64,000 bases of DNA. It comes from Aureobasidium sp. EXF-3400 (lineage: Eukaryota; Ascomycota; Dothideomycetes; Dothideales; Saccotheciaceae). Positions 1 through 10,886 of this stretch are shown here, in pieces; positions within the stretch are counted from its first letter, which is position 1; every line of letters starts with the position of its first letter. The position numbers and the translations under genes were made by a program. The notes below the pieces were generated by a model, which saw only the letters and a program-made list of their open reading frames with translations, was not told the origin of the DNA and did no database searches. The stretch is taken from assembly GCA_024195585.1 (NCBI GenBank), contig SWBL01000010.1, positions 124,001 through 188,000 of the forward strand, written 5' to 3'.

Positions 1-1
1 G

Positions 2-937
2 ACCAAGCTCCGTTTCCGTCAACACATGGCCAACGAGATGGCTCACTACGCTTCCGACTGCTGGGACTGTGAGCTGCTCAACAGCTACGGCTGGACCGAG
101 TGTGTTGGCTGTGCCGATCGTTCCGCTTACGATTTGTCCGTCCACGAGAAGGCCACCGGAACTAACCTCCGTGCCCGTGAGCAACTCAAGAACCCCGAGA
201 CCATCGAGGAGTGGGTACCCGTCATTGACAAGAAGAAGGCCGGCCCCAAGTTCAAGAAGGATGCCAAGGCTATTGAGAACGCTCTTGAGGCTCTCTCACA
301 AGAGATGAAGGAGAAGCTTCAAATCACCATGGAGTCTGAGGGCAAGGCTGAGGTTCCTGTTGAGGAGATCGCTGCCGGCAAGGTTGAAATCGACACTTCC
401 ATTGTCAAGTTCGAGAAGCAAAAGAGAACCATCACTTTCCGCGAATTTGTTCCCAACGTCATCGAACCCTCGTTCGGTATCGGTCGTATCCTCTACTCTC
501 TCATGGAGCACAGCTACTGGACCCGCGAGAATGACGAAGCTCGCTCCGTTCTCTCCTTCTCACCAGTCGTTGCACCCATCAAGGTCCTCGTCTGCCCTCT
601 CCAGAAGGACCCCAAGTTCGCTCCTCTCATCGCCAAGCTCGAGGAGGCACTCGACAACAAGTCCATCTCATTCAAGATTGATCAGACTGGTGTCAGTATC
701 GGCAAGCGCTACTCGCGTAACGACGAGCTCGGTATTCCTTTCGGTATTACCATTGATTACGAGGCTCTTGACGATGGCAGCCTTACTCTTAGAGACCGTG
801 ACTCGACTAAGCAGGTGCGCGCTAGCCAGGCTGATATCATCAAGGCTGTCAGCCGTATGGTGAAGGGCAAGGAGACTTGGGCCGATGTTGTCGCTCGTCT
901 ACCAGCTTATGAAGGTCAGAAGGAGGCTGCCGAGTAA
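2..937 (+). CDS. GRS1: Glycyl-tRNA synthetase, C-terminal part (5' truncated by window)
   Basis: Class II aminoacyl-tRNA synthetase that charges tRNA-Gly in cytosol and, in fungi, usually also mitochondria. The frame is already open at base 2 (TKLRFRQHMANEMAHYA), so the start lies left of the window. Visible landmarks are the eukaryotic GlyRS segment with WDCE and GWTECVG near the start, the class II motif 3 region EPSFGIGRILYSLMEHSYW, and a C-terminal anticodon-binding domain (from about KVLVCPLQ). The charged central stretch (KKKAGPKFKKDAKAIE) is the usual insertion. The stop is TAA at 935-937. No intron is seen in this part. Identity is very secure; only length and start are unknown. Confidence 0.96.
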   Translation, partial: TKLRFRQHMANEMAHYASDCWDCELLNSYGWTECVGCADRSAYDLSVHEKATGTNLRAREQLKNPETIEEWVPVIDKKKAGPKFKKDAKAIENALEALSQEMKEKLQITMESEGKAEVPVEEIAAGKVEIDTSIVKFEKQKRTITFREFVPNVIEPSFGIGRILYSLMEHSYWTRENDEARSVLSFSPVVAPIKVLVCPLQKDPKFAPLIAKLEEALDNKSISFKIDQTGVSIGKRYSRNDELGIPFGITIDYEALDDGSLTLRDRDSTKQVRASQADIIKAVSRMVKGKETWADVVARLPAYEGQKEAAE

Positions 938-1681
938 AGTTGAAGGACGCGTCAGGCTGTCTGGTCGTAACGCACAGTGGTTATCAGACCCAGAGAGTTG
1001 CCGGGATCAAGCAGTGATTTTCCCGGTGGACTTCCTTTGTTCTGGAACTGATTGCGCATTGCAACAGCCGGAGGAAAACATTCAACGGGATCTATATAGA
1101 TCACGAAAAATACACAATACATTTGCCAATCAATAAGTAAGTTCTGCCGTATCTTGTGCTTTTGTCGTCGCTTCAGGGTCAACCCTGGTTGCTTGGCATT
1201 TACTCCATCTCGTTATACTGCGAGAGAAGGAAGACCCTTATCAACATCCATGCTTCTTACAACCAATACTTCACTAGTTAGCCATTATTCGCAGATATTG
1301 ATCTGGTTTCCAAGATGCTGCATCTCTATTTTTTCTCCATTCGGACACGTGGTCCGTGAAATCCTCTAACACGTCACATTGACGAGCAAGCGTTTGTTAG
1401 TGCTATATCAGCTTCCAGCTTTGGTACCTTGGCTTTCTATCGACGACGTCTTCTCTAATCACATCAATGTAAGTATCGCGATTTCTGATTTACCCCGTCA
1501 AAATTTGATGGCTGATGCTGATAATCTTATGATCTCCAGCCTATCGATTACTCCACGATTTGATGCAATCCATATCTGATTAGATGTCGTATTCTGGAGC
1601 TGCCAATTTGCAAACTTGGGAGGACGCTTTTTTGAGACTAAACACGCTTCTACTCATCTGGGTGTAATCACTGGACTCGAA
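938..1681. other. Intergenic: GlyRS 3' region and hydroxylase upstream region
   Basis: About 740 bp between two plus-strand genes. Short open frames here have no recognisable content. The reading frame of the next gene extends back to 1616 but holds no ATG before 1682. I see no RNA gene or repeat. Confidence 0.5.
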
Positions 1682-2413
1682 ATGGCTCAACTCATCCAAA
1701 ACCTCTGGTCTGATATCTTACGAACAACCTCAACAACCATGATAGAGATACTCGGTATCCTTGGAATCCAGCTCTTCGCTTTCTGGCTCCCGTCGCTCTT
1801 ACTGCTGGGCATCGATCATTTCGTTCCTTCCTTCTCTTCACGGCACAAGTTACAGTCGCGAGCAACGCCAACTCCCGTCCAGATCTGGCATTGCATCGAC
1901 GTAGTAATACTCAACCAATCCCTCATGGCAACAGCAAAAATCCTCGAACTCGGAGTCCTGCATCTCCTTCATCGCCCATCATTCTACAACTTCAACAAGA
2001 CCATCCCCAGCCCTTCCGAAGTCATCAGCGACATAACCCTCTGCATCCTCGGCTGCGAAATAATCTTCTACTACTCCCACCGCCTGCTCCACTACAAACC
2101 CCTCTACCAACGCATCCACAACCAACACCATCAGTTCAAAGCTCCCATCGCATTGGCTGCTCAATATGCTCATCCCCTCGAATACTTGGTGTCTACTATT
2201 TTCCCTTTCTGGTTGCCTCCGCAGGTGTTGGGCTGTCATGTATTGACTTGTTGGTTGTTTTGGACGGCGGCGACGTTGGAGACGGTGATTGCGCATAGTG
2301 GGTATGATGTTTTTGGGGTGTTGGCGAAGAAGCATGATTTGCATCATGAGAAGTCCAGGGTCAATTTCGGGACGTTGGGGTTTTTGGATTGGGTGCATGG
2401 GACTGGTGCGTGA
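1682..2413 (+). CDS. Fatty acid hydroxylase / sterol desaturase superfamily membrane protein
   Basis: A 243-residue single-exon membrane-bound di-iron oxygenase relative. The metal-binding histidine clusters are all present: HRLLH (133-137), HNQHH (146-150), an HSGY around 205, and HDLHH (218-222). Hydrophobic segments near 22-45, 75-95, 115-132 and 168-200 fit an ER membrane enzyme acting on a lipid or sterol. The start is the first ATG (MAQLIQNLW); the frame is open 22 codons upstream only through a TTG. It is shorter than Erg3- or Erg25-type enzymes (about 300-350 residues) and ends soon after the last box with DWVHGTGA. Family is secure, substrate unknown. Confidence 0.85.
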   Translation: MAQLIQNLWSDILRTTSTTMIEILGILGIQLFAFWLPSLLLLGIDHFVPSFSSRHKLQSRATPTPVQIWHCIDVVILNQSLMATAKILELGVLHLLHRPSFYNFNKTIPSPSEVISDITLCILGCEIIFYYSHRLLHYKPLYQRIHNQHHQFKAPIALAAQYAHPLEYLVSTIFPFWLPPQVLGCHVLTCWLFWTAATLETVIAHSGYDVFGVLAKKHDLHHEKSRVNFGTLGFLDWVHGTGA

Positions 2414-3325
2414 TGATTCATGAGTACCTATCCCAAGGGGCGCAAGATAGTGTACAAAGGAGCATTAGCCTTTGCTAAAGGACCCGAGACATTTCTTGCT
2501 TCAAAAGACCATCTCACTCATATTACATGCTTATCGAAGATTAGGGTTGTGTCAAGATTCTGGGAGCCTTCAAGGAGGGCCATCGGTCTAGTGCCATCTG
2601 ATTGACTCCATGCTCATCTCGCAGATGTAATCACCTCTTTCTCTCTTATCGACCTCTCTGCTCCGAGAAACACCTTGATTCAGAGTGCAGTGCATCCGAG
2701 AGCACCTGGCTGCCGAGGATCCGGTACTTCTCGATGGTGCACGCATCTAGTAGCAGCGTGCAGTGTCAAAAGCGTAAGAGGCCAGAGACGAGAACAAGAG
2801 AGAAAGAAGAATTAACCTCTCAGGGGCATGACATCCTGAGAGGGATCCCAGTGCATCCAGGTGTAAAGCATTAATACAGTGGAACTGGTAGTTGTCGAGA
2901 TCGCACGCGTCTAGTGGCAGCGTGTGGTGGAAAGGAAGCTCGAAGCTGATGTGGTGAGCGTTGAGATTTGTTTACTGGCAAGGCTGTTTACTGGCAAGGC
3001 TGTTTACTGGCAAGGCTACGTGAAGTCGAATTGAGCGCGCAAGAGAAGCATCAGATTCACTTCTCGGAGCACAAATTCTTTGGCAAGCTTCCACTGTTTA
3101 TCATTCACCCACAAAAGAACGTGAGACTGACTAGATAGAACGATAGAGCGAATGATAATAAGTGAGCTGCCCATGATCCCTCGTAGTAAACACCTGACGC
3201 CTTTTTCAACCCCTGGAATCCAGAACCCTTCCGGAACGCCAATCCCAAGCCGATATGTCGATATGAGAGCACCGTCAACTCGTGCTTAGCTCAAGACTCT
3301 GCCATCCCGAACATCCGTCCAGCCC
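2414..3325. other. Intergenic between convergent genes, with small repeats
   Basis: About 910 bp between the convergent hydroxylase and first F-box-like gene. It holds a perfect 16-bp triplet repeat (2969-3016) and a diverged pair of segments around 2740-2762 and 2899-2921 sharing the core CTAGTRGCAGCGTG. No convincing gene. Confidence 0.5.
2969..3016. repeat. Three exact tandem copies of a 16-bp unit
   Basis: The unit TGTTTACTGGCAAGGC occurs three times head to tail with no mismatch (2969-2984, 2985-3000, 3001-3016). It is non-coding and looks like recent replication slippage. Confidence 0.95.
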
Positions 3326-4285
3326 CTACTCGCGATCTGATGTGCTCCAGAACTGCGTGGCCTCGTCGATGGCTCTCAGGTGTCGACGCCTGAGCAAATC
3401 CATGTCTCTGTTTATCATATCTTCCAGTCTCATGATGTCAGCCAAATGGCGGGGCTTTGGATATCTGATGCGCATCTTCTGGATGATCTGTTCGACAGCT
3501 TCTCTCAAGACCTCGAGTTCCCTGTCGGTGGCGGCGATTGAAGCATCACGATCATTGACGTGGATCTGAGCTTGCACTGCACTCAGGGAGACAACACGGT
3601 GAGGAGCGTTCCGGTCCAGATATCCGAGGCATGCCTCAACCGTCCAGGAAGGATCTCCGTAGCTGATGTGAATGGATAGTTTGTTGGCTGGGATGTCGTA
3701 GTCTTCGTGGTATTGTCTCAGGAGTTTCAAGGGGTATGCGAGAAAGTCGTTATAAGGATATTGACGGCGGTCTGTCTTGCCAAATCCGCGTTCGAAGAAC
3801 GAGCCCCAGTAGTGAAAGCTGAGAGAGATGCTTTTGATGCGTGATAGCAGTGTTTTACTCGATGTATCAATACCAACGTAGGGACCAGCAATGTTGAAGC
3901 GGTGGGCAATCAGTTCGAGAACGTCCTTGGGCTCGGTCAGTCGATGTGGCTCTGTAGTCGTGCGCCGGCTTGCGAGATGGAGGTTGGCACATTGAGTTGT
4001 GAATCGTGCTCTCAGTTCGACGACTCTCACAAAGGCTTGAAGGTACTCAGCACAGTACTTTTTGTTGAGAGCGACCCAAGGAGAGTTGGTAAGATGTGAC
4101 TTCGCGTCATAGACGCTCAGCCCCTGGGTATGAATCTCGTTACGCAAGACGCAAGGGACGTCGTAATCAGGCAGTCTTATGTGGGATTCGATGGTGCTCT
4201 GTATCATGTATCCAAAGATGATGTCGCGAATCTCTGTGGGGAATCGGTCCAAGAGTCCGAAGGTGGGAGGTGTGTTTTCGTCCAT
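3326..4285 (-). CDS. F-box-like fungal protein, paralogue A
   Basis: A 319-residue intronless protein. The N-terminus FGLLDRFPTEIRDIIFGYM resembles the start of an F-box or F-box-like helix pair (L-P-x-E-[IL]), which in fungi usually leads a long substrate-recognition region; the match is only partial. The next gene on the same strand (5022-6038) is a clear paralogue: shared stretches include SPWVALNKKYC versus SPWVTLNKQYC, YDIPANKLSIHISYGDP versus YNIPANKISFHMYYGSP, and a C-terminal charged helix ending in LRRRHLRAIDE versus LRKIHLRTIDE. The start ATG is clear. No catalytic motif is seen. Function unknown. Confidence 0.75.
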   Translation of the reverse strand: MDENTPPTFGLLDRFPTEIRDIIFGYMIQSTIESHIRLPDYDVPCVLRNEIHTQGLSVYDAKSHLTNSPWVALNKKYCAEYLQAFVRVVELRARFTTQCANLHLASRRTTTEPHRLTEPKDVLELIAHRFNIAGPYVGIDTSSKTLLSRIKSISLSFHYWGSFFERGFGKTDRRQYPYNDFLAYPLKLLRQYHEDYDIPANKLSIHISYGDPSWTVEACLGYLDRNAPHRVVSLSAVQAQIHVNDRDASIAATDRELEVLREAVEQIIQKMRIRYPKPRHLADIMRLEDMINRDMDLLRRRHLRAIDEATQFWSTSDRE

Positions 4286-5021
4286 CCTTGCAGTCGATGG
4301 AGTGAACCGATGATTAATCTACCAGATTCTGGGCGAGGAGATGCCCTGCTTTATACTTTGCTTCCTCACCAAATCGCCAACACCAAACCACTAACACCGT
4401 CTAGCAACACTGTTTAGGCTACAACTGACCACCGGGCCCTAGAGAAATAAGATTCATAAAACAACACCTTGAACCTGCAAGCCATATCAGGCAGCAAGAC
4501 CATAACTCCAACAAAGTTTGAGGTTTCTCTTTGTAAAGATCTGACTTCAAGCATGGTTGTTTCTCGCTATGAAAATTGTAAGACACTGAGACAGCAACTC
4601 AGACTCGCAGAGAAACCACGAACGGGAACAATGCAACCCGCGTTCCAAATTCCAACACAATCCTAGATATCACGAGACTTTGGCTCCAATAGTGGAAGTG
4701 ACGATGAGAGAGCTCTGACTCACTAACTCACCTTCTTCTGATGGATACAAGAAGGTGATAGATACTATTGTAGCTGTGATGTTAAATTGATGTTTCTCAT
4801 AGTACTGAATAAATTGATCTGTATGGTAAGGGAGTGCAGAGGATCTTTTCAATGTGGTAGGCGAAGCAAACCTTGTATTTCCCTGGCTTCGCTGTTCGTC
4901 GTCCACTCACGTATTAGCAGTAAATCGGACTATGATAGGAAGGAAGAGCAAATGATGAGCAAGCCGGACCTGAGAAACTCCTCCAATGGAACTATCAGCC
5001 TTCAACAACACAATCGAAATA
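4286..5021. other. Intergenic between tandem F-box-like paralogues
   Basis: About 735 bp. It contains the TATA-like promoter of paralogue A (see 4348-4356) and the 3' region of paralogue B. A minus-strand open frame at 4670-4906 has no recognisable content. Confidence 0.5.
4348..4356 (-). promoter_or_regulatory. TATA-like box of F-box-like paralogue A
   Basis: Read on the minus strand this is GTATAAAGC, with its outer end 71 bp from the ATG at 4285. The same nine bases occur at 6102-6110, 72 bp from the ATG of paralogue B. A CCAACACC element sits further upstream in both. Confidence 0.6.
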
Positions 5022-6038
5022 TCAATCTTTCTGTTCTGACTTCCACGCCTCCGCAATTCTGAACATATCATCTAACTCATACCAGCCATCCTGAGCTTTC
5101 CAGGATTTTTTAACCTCGTCAATAGTCCTCAGATGGATCTTTCTGAGAAGTGATATATCACGCTCAATCCATGCCTCCAGTTGCTCTACACCACCCCTGT
5201 AGTTATTGGGTGCTGTATATAGGCGCTCAATCTCTTTGAGCTTCTCCTCCAGTGCTCTTCTCAACACTTGAATCTCTTCATCCATAGCGGCGACCGATTT
5301 ATCGTGGTCTGCCACCCAGATCCTAGGCTGTACTGAAGGTAGATCGGGATCAAAATACTCGCGATAGGGTTTGTCTTGGTAGCTTGCGAATGCTCTCATG
5401 GTTTCCCGTGGACTGCCATAATACATGTGGAAGGATATCTTGTTGGCCGGAATATTGTACTTTTCGTGGTGTCGTCTCAACTGTTGCAGTGATCTTGTGA
5501 TGTTGAAAGGTCGATAGGCGTGCTGTGCCCAGCCGTATCCATATCTGAATATTACATCGTAATAGAAGACACAGATACTTCTCGTGAAGGTAGAAAGTTC
5601 CTTGATCGGCTCCTTGAGGTTGACTTGGGAAGTTGCGATCCTGAGGCGGAGGTCGATGGTCTGTAAGCAACCAGCAAGCATCTGCACTTGACATGGAGCT
5701 CCTAATGCTTTTATTGCCTTTCTGTCTCTTTTCAGAAGTTTGCCATCTCTTATTCTTGCCCACTTTCCAAGACCTGTCAGTTTCTCGATTTGCTCTCTCA
5801 ACTCCACTTGCTTGAGAAAAACTCTCAGATATTCAACGCAATACTGCTTGTTGAGTGTGACCCAAGGGGAATGTTTGAGGTGTGAGTTGACTCGTTGGAT
5901 ATCGAGGACGAGGTTGCTTCTCCGACTGGGATATTCGAGTCTGACCGTACGTTGTATCATGTGCCCAAAGATCATACTGCGAATTTCAGGTGGGAGCTGG
6001 CCCAAGAGATCAAAGGCGGTATTGGTATCTTTCCTCAT
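5022..6038 (-). CDS. F-box-like fungal protein, paralogue B
   Basis: A 338-residue intronless paralogue of the gene at 3326-4285. The N-terminal F-box-like helix is FDLLGQLPPEIRSMIFGHMI, better matched than in paralogue A. The middle has SPWVTLNKQYCVEYLRVF and YNIPANKISFHMYYGSP; the C-terminal third is rich in charged heptads (EIQVLRRALEEKLKEIERL) that may form a coiled coil. The pair probably arose by tandem duplication. The start is the ATG after the 5'-UTR containing a matched TATA box. No known full-length family recognised. Confidence 0.75.
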   Translation of the reverse strand: MRKDTNTAFDLLGQLPPEIRSMIFGHMIQRTVRLEYPSRRSNLVLDIQRVNSHLKHSPWVTLNKQYCVEYLRVFLKQVELREQIEKLTGLGKWARIRDGKLLKRDRKAIKALGAPCQVQMLAGCLQTIDLRLRIATSQVNLKEPIKELSTFTRSICVFYYDVIFRYGYGWAQHAYRPFNITRSLQQLRRHHEKYNIPANKISFHMYYGSPRETMRAFASYQDKPYREYFDPDLPSVQPRIWVADHDKSVAAMDEEIQVLRRALEEKLKEIERLYTAPNNYRGGVEQLEAWIERDISLLRKIHLRTIDEVKKSWKAQDGWYELDDMFRIAEAWKSEQKD

Positions 6039-6616
6039 GTCGGTAGTTGATCAGTAGTCGAAGGCGAGAATTTGACTTGCAAAACTGTGGGTCAGGACCT
6101 CGCTTTATACCTCTCTCCTTCTTTGCAAAGCACCAACACCTCCAAGCAATGTTTCCGGCCAGAATCGATTATGACCTTTCAGATCAAAGCTCAAATGACA
6201 TTGCAGAAAGGTTGAGAAGCACTGGACCTCAAAAAATTAAATCAGCCTTACAAAGCAGTCGCGAAAGAGTCGATTGAGCTTTTAAGTCGGCATCCAGTCT
6301 GGGATACGCCTTTGAGAGATTGTCGGAAGTCTTGATTGTGAGACCTTTTCGTTGGCGGAGTGGTTGTACACTGGGGCGGATTGCGGTGGAACGTTGGGTT
6401 GGTAGCTGGGAGTAAATAGAAAGGGAAGAATGAATCAGCAGAAGGTCAAGTTGGGGAAGAGCAATGAGAGAAAGCCGCGCTTCCCAGGTGGCAAGTGCTT
6501 GCTGCTCTTTTAGGAAATGCGTTGTTTCCCTTACGTGCTCAGGCCTGTGCTAAACTTTGGCTCAGGATACAACGATGGATTAGGAAACAACAACACCAGA
6601 CATACCTACAAGACTC
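6039..6616. other. Intergenic: promoter of F-box-like paralogue B and Sec12 3' flank
   Basis: About 580 bp. It carries the TATA-like box of paralogue B. The rest up to the Sec12 stop shows no gene. Confidence 0.5.
6102..6110 (-). promoter_or_regulatory. TATA-like box of F-box-like paralogue B
   Basis: GTATAAAGC on the minus strand with its outer end 72 bp upstream of the ATG at 6038, the same element and spacing as in paralogue A. Confidence 0.6.
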
Positions 6617-8699
6617 TTACAACTCCCTAATGACCTCCCCAGCAACCCTCCCCACAAACCCGGCCCAACTACTAAACACCACCCCCTTCAAAATAGTTTC
6701 CCCCTCCTCAACAGTCCAATGTCCAGCATCCACCAACTTCTTCTTCCAGCCCTCCTTTTCTTTCTCATTCAATTCATGCCAATGTCTAGCCTGTTCATCG
6801 TTCTTGATATACTCTGCTTTATCTCCCATGTGAACAGCAAGAGCTTTGCCTTCGCCTTGATCGCGGATAATAACCGCTTTGTCGTCTGCATCTGAAGAGC
6901 CACCGGGGAGGGCAAAGTGCATGTCTAGTAGATCCGCGATTTTTACTCCTGGGGAGGCGATGGCGGAGGATGCTGCGGAGGCGACAGAGGGAATGGCTGA
7001 GGTGACAGAAGTTGCGACTGAGGAGACGGAAGATGCGGCGTCCACGATAGGTTCCCAGCCTTGGCGACCCATGCTATCTGCGATATTTGCAGGGTGTGCA
7101 AAGGTGCGTTGCCATGATGCTGGTAGAGGGATGAAGTCGGCGAGGATGGGAGCATAAACGTCGGTGGAGTACATGGATTGAAGCAGGACTGCAAAGACCA
7201 GGACGGCGAATCCGATGAGGATACCGTAGGTTGTGCGTTGGCGCATTTCGTCGGAGGGATGTAGAAGAACATAGCGAGACTGGCGGTCTGATGGTGTAGA
7301 GGGCAGCAGAGCAAAAGTGTCTACAACAACGGTATTTCCCATGCTGGTGCTGCACAACTTGATGTATTGAGGACCTGGATGGACTGGATTTTTGACAGGT
7401 AGAGCATTACCCTTCTTGTCCTGCTCAGGAGCCGGGGCACGAACAGGGCTGTGGAAAGGCGAGAAGCGGAGGCAAGTCATCTGTAGCGGGTGTACATCGC
7501 GAAGAGTGGTGAATCGCTTGAATTTGCCAAAGGTGTGGGTATTGGACTTGTAGTCGATGGTGTAGACAGGGATGGAAATGTCGTGACTGGCGACGGCAAC
7601 AACCACTTGTTTGTTTCCAGCCTTGTCCGAATCCAAACTGCAGACATCCAGACCAACAGCTTGTTTGACGTGACCAGGAAGAACCTTCTGCTTGACTTTC
7701 AATGCCGGACCAGATGGATAGAAGTGGATGATGGACAACTCAGCACCAGTACGGTTAGGCAAGTTGCTCAAGAGTAACACATCCTCATTGCCCAACCATC
7801 TGATAGCACGGTACTTTGGGCGGATAGGCTTGCTAGCATCTTCAGACTTGGGGATTGTGTAAACTTTCCTCGGGTTTGCAGGAGAAAACGAAGCCTTCTT
7901 GGTGTCAAAGTTGTACATGACTGTCTGCTCATAGACATCATAATCGGTAGCCCAGGTGATGGAAAAAGTGTTGGTCTCCAATTCTGTAATGTCCAAATCT
8001 GCAGCCTCGGCATTGTCGCGCATGGGAACACGAGCGATGATTTCAGCATCAGTGGTGGGTGTTCTTGTAGCATCAAAGACGACAATCTCAGATCGCTTGG
8101 CTAGTCCAGTCGCAACAGCACCAATACGCTTGTTTGGCGAGTCGCGCTTGTATGTGGGAGACAGTCGCAGCACACGCTGATATGTTTCTGGCTTTGGGCC
8201 TGTTGCTGGTTGGAACAGTGATGCCTTTCCGACGAACGAGATGTTGGCATCTTGAGCTTCGCCCTTGTCCTTCTCATCTGAGACTTGCTTCTTGCTTGGG
8301 TACTTGATGTCGAAAGTGCGTAGGTGTTCATTCTTGCCAGCTTTTTGATCCGACTCTGACGAATTGATGCCAGCTAGTGTGATGAGACCATCCTTGGAGG
8401 CCAGCGTGGCCAGCGATGTGATTGAGTCTTCCTCGCTCGAGAGCTCGATTTCGGCAGTCGTGTCCAGAGTTGCGCGTTTGCTCGTGTCCAGTAGGGTCTA
8501 TAACATATCAATATCTGCCATGCGACTGGCCAGGCTTCATATAGCTTACAATCTTGTTTGCGACACCACTACGACCTTGACCACCACCGCCTCCTACCAC
8601 GAGAAAGCCACGGTTGTAAGGATCGAACTCGGCTGCATACACTGGGTATGACAGCGTTGTCTTGGTGAATGATACAGGTCCTTGACTTTGCAGAACCAT
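6617..8699 (-). CDS. SEC12: Sec12-like ER guanine nucleotide exchange factor for Sar1
   Basis: Type II ER membrane protein that loads Sar1 with GTP to start COPII vesicle formation. Two exons, 8699..8550 and 8497..6617, join in phase (ANKI then TLLDTSKRATLD) across a 52-nt intron with GTAAGC and TATAG ends, giving 676 residues. The N-terminal WD-type propeller begins YPVYAAEFDP and contains the glycine-rich loop VVGGGGGQGRSGVANKI, the K-loop region typical of Sec12/PREB proteins that senses potassium and contacts Sar1. A single membrane helix lies near residues 473-493, followed by a luminal tail that is Ser/Ala-rich. No HDEL signal; the protein ends VIREL. Identity is from propeller plus loop plus single late helix. 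Confidence 0.88.
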
Positions 8700-9033
8700 C
8701 TTGTTGTAGAGATATTCAGGTGTAAGGGGAAATATTGCAAGAGGTGGAATTACTGCCTTGCTGTTTCACATGAAATCCATTGACTATGACGAACCGTTGA
8801 TCCGCCAAGCCCTCCACACCGCTTTCAGCTCACTTCTTTGTATCTCCTTGAAACATGGTCAACCAAAGGGAACATAGTCACACACTCGTAGCATAATGCA
8901 AAGTGGAAAGAGTAAAAAGAAGTATTCATGTCATAAAAGGATTAACACTCGCTTTTTCTGTACTTTCAACAGCACGCCCCATCTATTCCCTCAGGCATGC
9001 ATCCAGATATTCATTCTCATGAAGCCAAACAGT
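8700..9033. other. Intergenic: Sec12 promoter and eIF3d 3' region
   Basis: About 330 bp between two minus-strand genes. Nothing else recognised. Confidence 0.5.
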
Positions 9034-10886
9034 CTACTCCTCATCAATACCAGCCATCTCCTCTTCCTCCTCAAAGGTATCGCGAGGGACGTTGTAAAGA
9101 CGGATAGTAGGCTTGTTGGGGTCCTTGACAAGCACAAACTTGGCCTCCTCCTCATCTTGCGACATGACCATGTCAACAAAGGTACGGACAATGGCCCAGC
9201 CGTTGTTCAAGTTCAAGTTCATCTGAGCGGCGAATTCACGAGGCTTGTAGCCGAGAACACCAAGGATGACGTGGTCGTTTGCTGTCTTGGGGTTGACACG
9301 CGATACGAAACTGGGAATATATGTTAGCAATTTGTCTTCGTGTAAACATCAAATCATAAACTCACCCAATCTTCATTTGGTCGGCCTTTGCGAGAATGGC
9401 CTGGGTAGCCCAGCGAGCGAGCTTGCAGCTGTTGTTCTTCATCTCAGTAGCAACAACGGCACCACGTTGAGAAGCCAACTTGGTGCGCCAGTCAAGAGCA
9501 CCACCACTGCCGATAGCCTTGTTGTCAAACTCGTTGAGAGCCTTGATGGTAAGGTATTGGTCCTCGCCAGAGATGGCGTTCTTGACAACGGCGTCGAGCT
9601 CGGTACGGACGATAATGTGTAGCGGCTGCTCGTCGGCCTCGAGCGAAAGGTCGAACTTGCGGTACTTGTAAGCCTTTGAGGCAGGGGGGTCGGTCTCCTC
9701 CTCGGGGTTGTAGAAGGGGTGCTCGTTGGCCATGTCGCGCTTGGATGTTTGGCTCTCGGTGACGGTCTGGATGGGGAAGACGTGGTTGATGTGGGTGGCC
9801 TCCTCCATGAGAGCGCCAACGTTGTTGATGGTATCCTTGGTACCCTCGGAAGTCTCGAGTGGTGCATCGGCGGCGTTCTCGTTAACGGTGACGCGGTCGA
9901 CGTTGCTGCCCTCACGCTTGTCGATGAAGACCTTGTTTCCTTGTCTGGTGATGATCAAGTCCCATGAGTAAACGGAGCGGGGTGCGCACATCAACATGGA
10001 CAGGATATCGCTGGTGGTGAAGATGGAAGCTGCGTCCTTAGAAGCCAGATCCTGAATGATGGGGTCGTGGGAGGTTGTGACGTTGTAAGCAGCACGCTCA
10101 ACAACGTTAAGCTTGCGGACAGAAGTGGGAGCACCAGGCTGCTTGTCGAACGCGCGGTCGTAGTAGTAGAGGAATCCGTAATCCTCAACATCCTCACCGT
10201 CACCAGTGTCCAGGTTCAGCTTGATCAGACGGTTGAAGTCAATCTCCTCGAGCAACTTCCAGGTATCGCGAGGCTGGACCGAAGCCTCACGAGTGCGTTG
10301 CGGCTTGTCCCAGTCCTTCCAGCCTCCTCTACGGCCTCCACGGCCTCCACGCTGTGCATTGCCACGGTTGTCGTATTGCTGTTGTCCAGGTCTGCCACCA
10401 CCAACGCGCTGGAAAGTGCCTCCACGGCCACCACGCTGAGCAGCAGCACCACCACGAGCACCGCCACGTCCACGGAAAACGGTACCACCGCCACGGCCGA
10501 AAGTGCGGCGAGCGGCAGTGCGCGAGTTGTCGACAATGGAGAAACTGGCTTCCTCGCCGATACCTTCGACGTTGAGAGCGGTTTGGAGTCCTGCGCCGGC
10601 GCCGTAGGGCTGGTCTGTTTGTGTGACTTGTCAGTCCTGCTATCCCTATAAAGTCCGAATCTTTCACTTCTTCCTCCTCACCTCTGAAGTTGCGGCCGTA
10701 TTGTTGTCTGCCTCCTCTGCCTTCACGATCCTTGCCCTCAGTGGTCCAGTCGGCCATGCGACCAAGCTTGTCGCCCTTGGAGAAGGGAGCGTAGGGGAGA
10801 CCGTCACGCAGGGTGTCGGTGGTGACGGTAGGTCCCCATGAGTCGGTAGCAGGCAGTGCCTGTACGAGACCGAGAATAGAGTCCAT
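9034..10886 (-). CDS. EIF3D: Eukaryotic translation initiation factor 3 subunit D
   Basis: eIF3 subunit that docks at the mRNA exit side of the 40S ribosome and has a cap-binding fold. Three exons, 10886..10682, 10614..9366 and 9310..9034, join in phase to 576 residues. Exon 1 encodes [19 protein letters not shown], the conserved eIF3d N-terminus. Exon 2 starts DQPYGAGAG and contains an RGG/arginine-glycine-rich basic stretch before the conserved core ([14 protein letters not shown]). Exon 3 encodes [16 protein letters not shown] and an acidic C-terminal tail ([13 protein letters not shown]). Introns are 67 and 55 nt. Length matches fungal eIF3d (about 560-590). Confidence 0.95.

Noticed and set aside
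10067..10651. 194-codon plus-strand open frame
   Set aside because: Antisense shadow of eIF3d exon 2, with Ala/Ser/Thr runs mirroring the RGG region.
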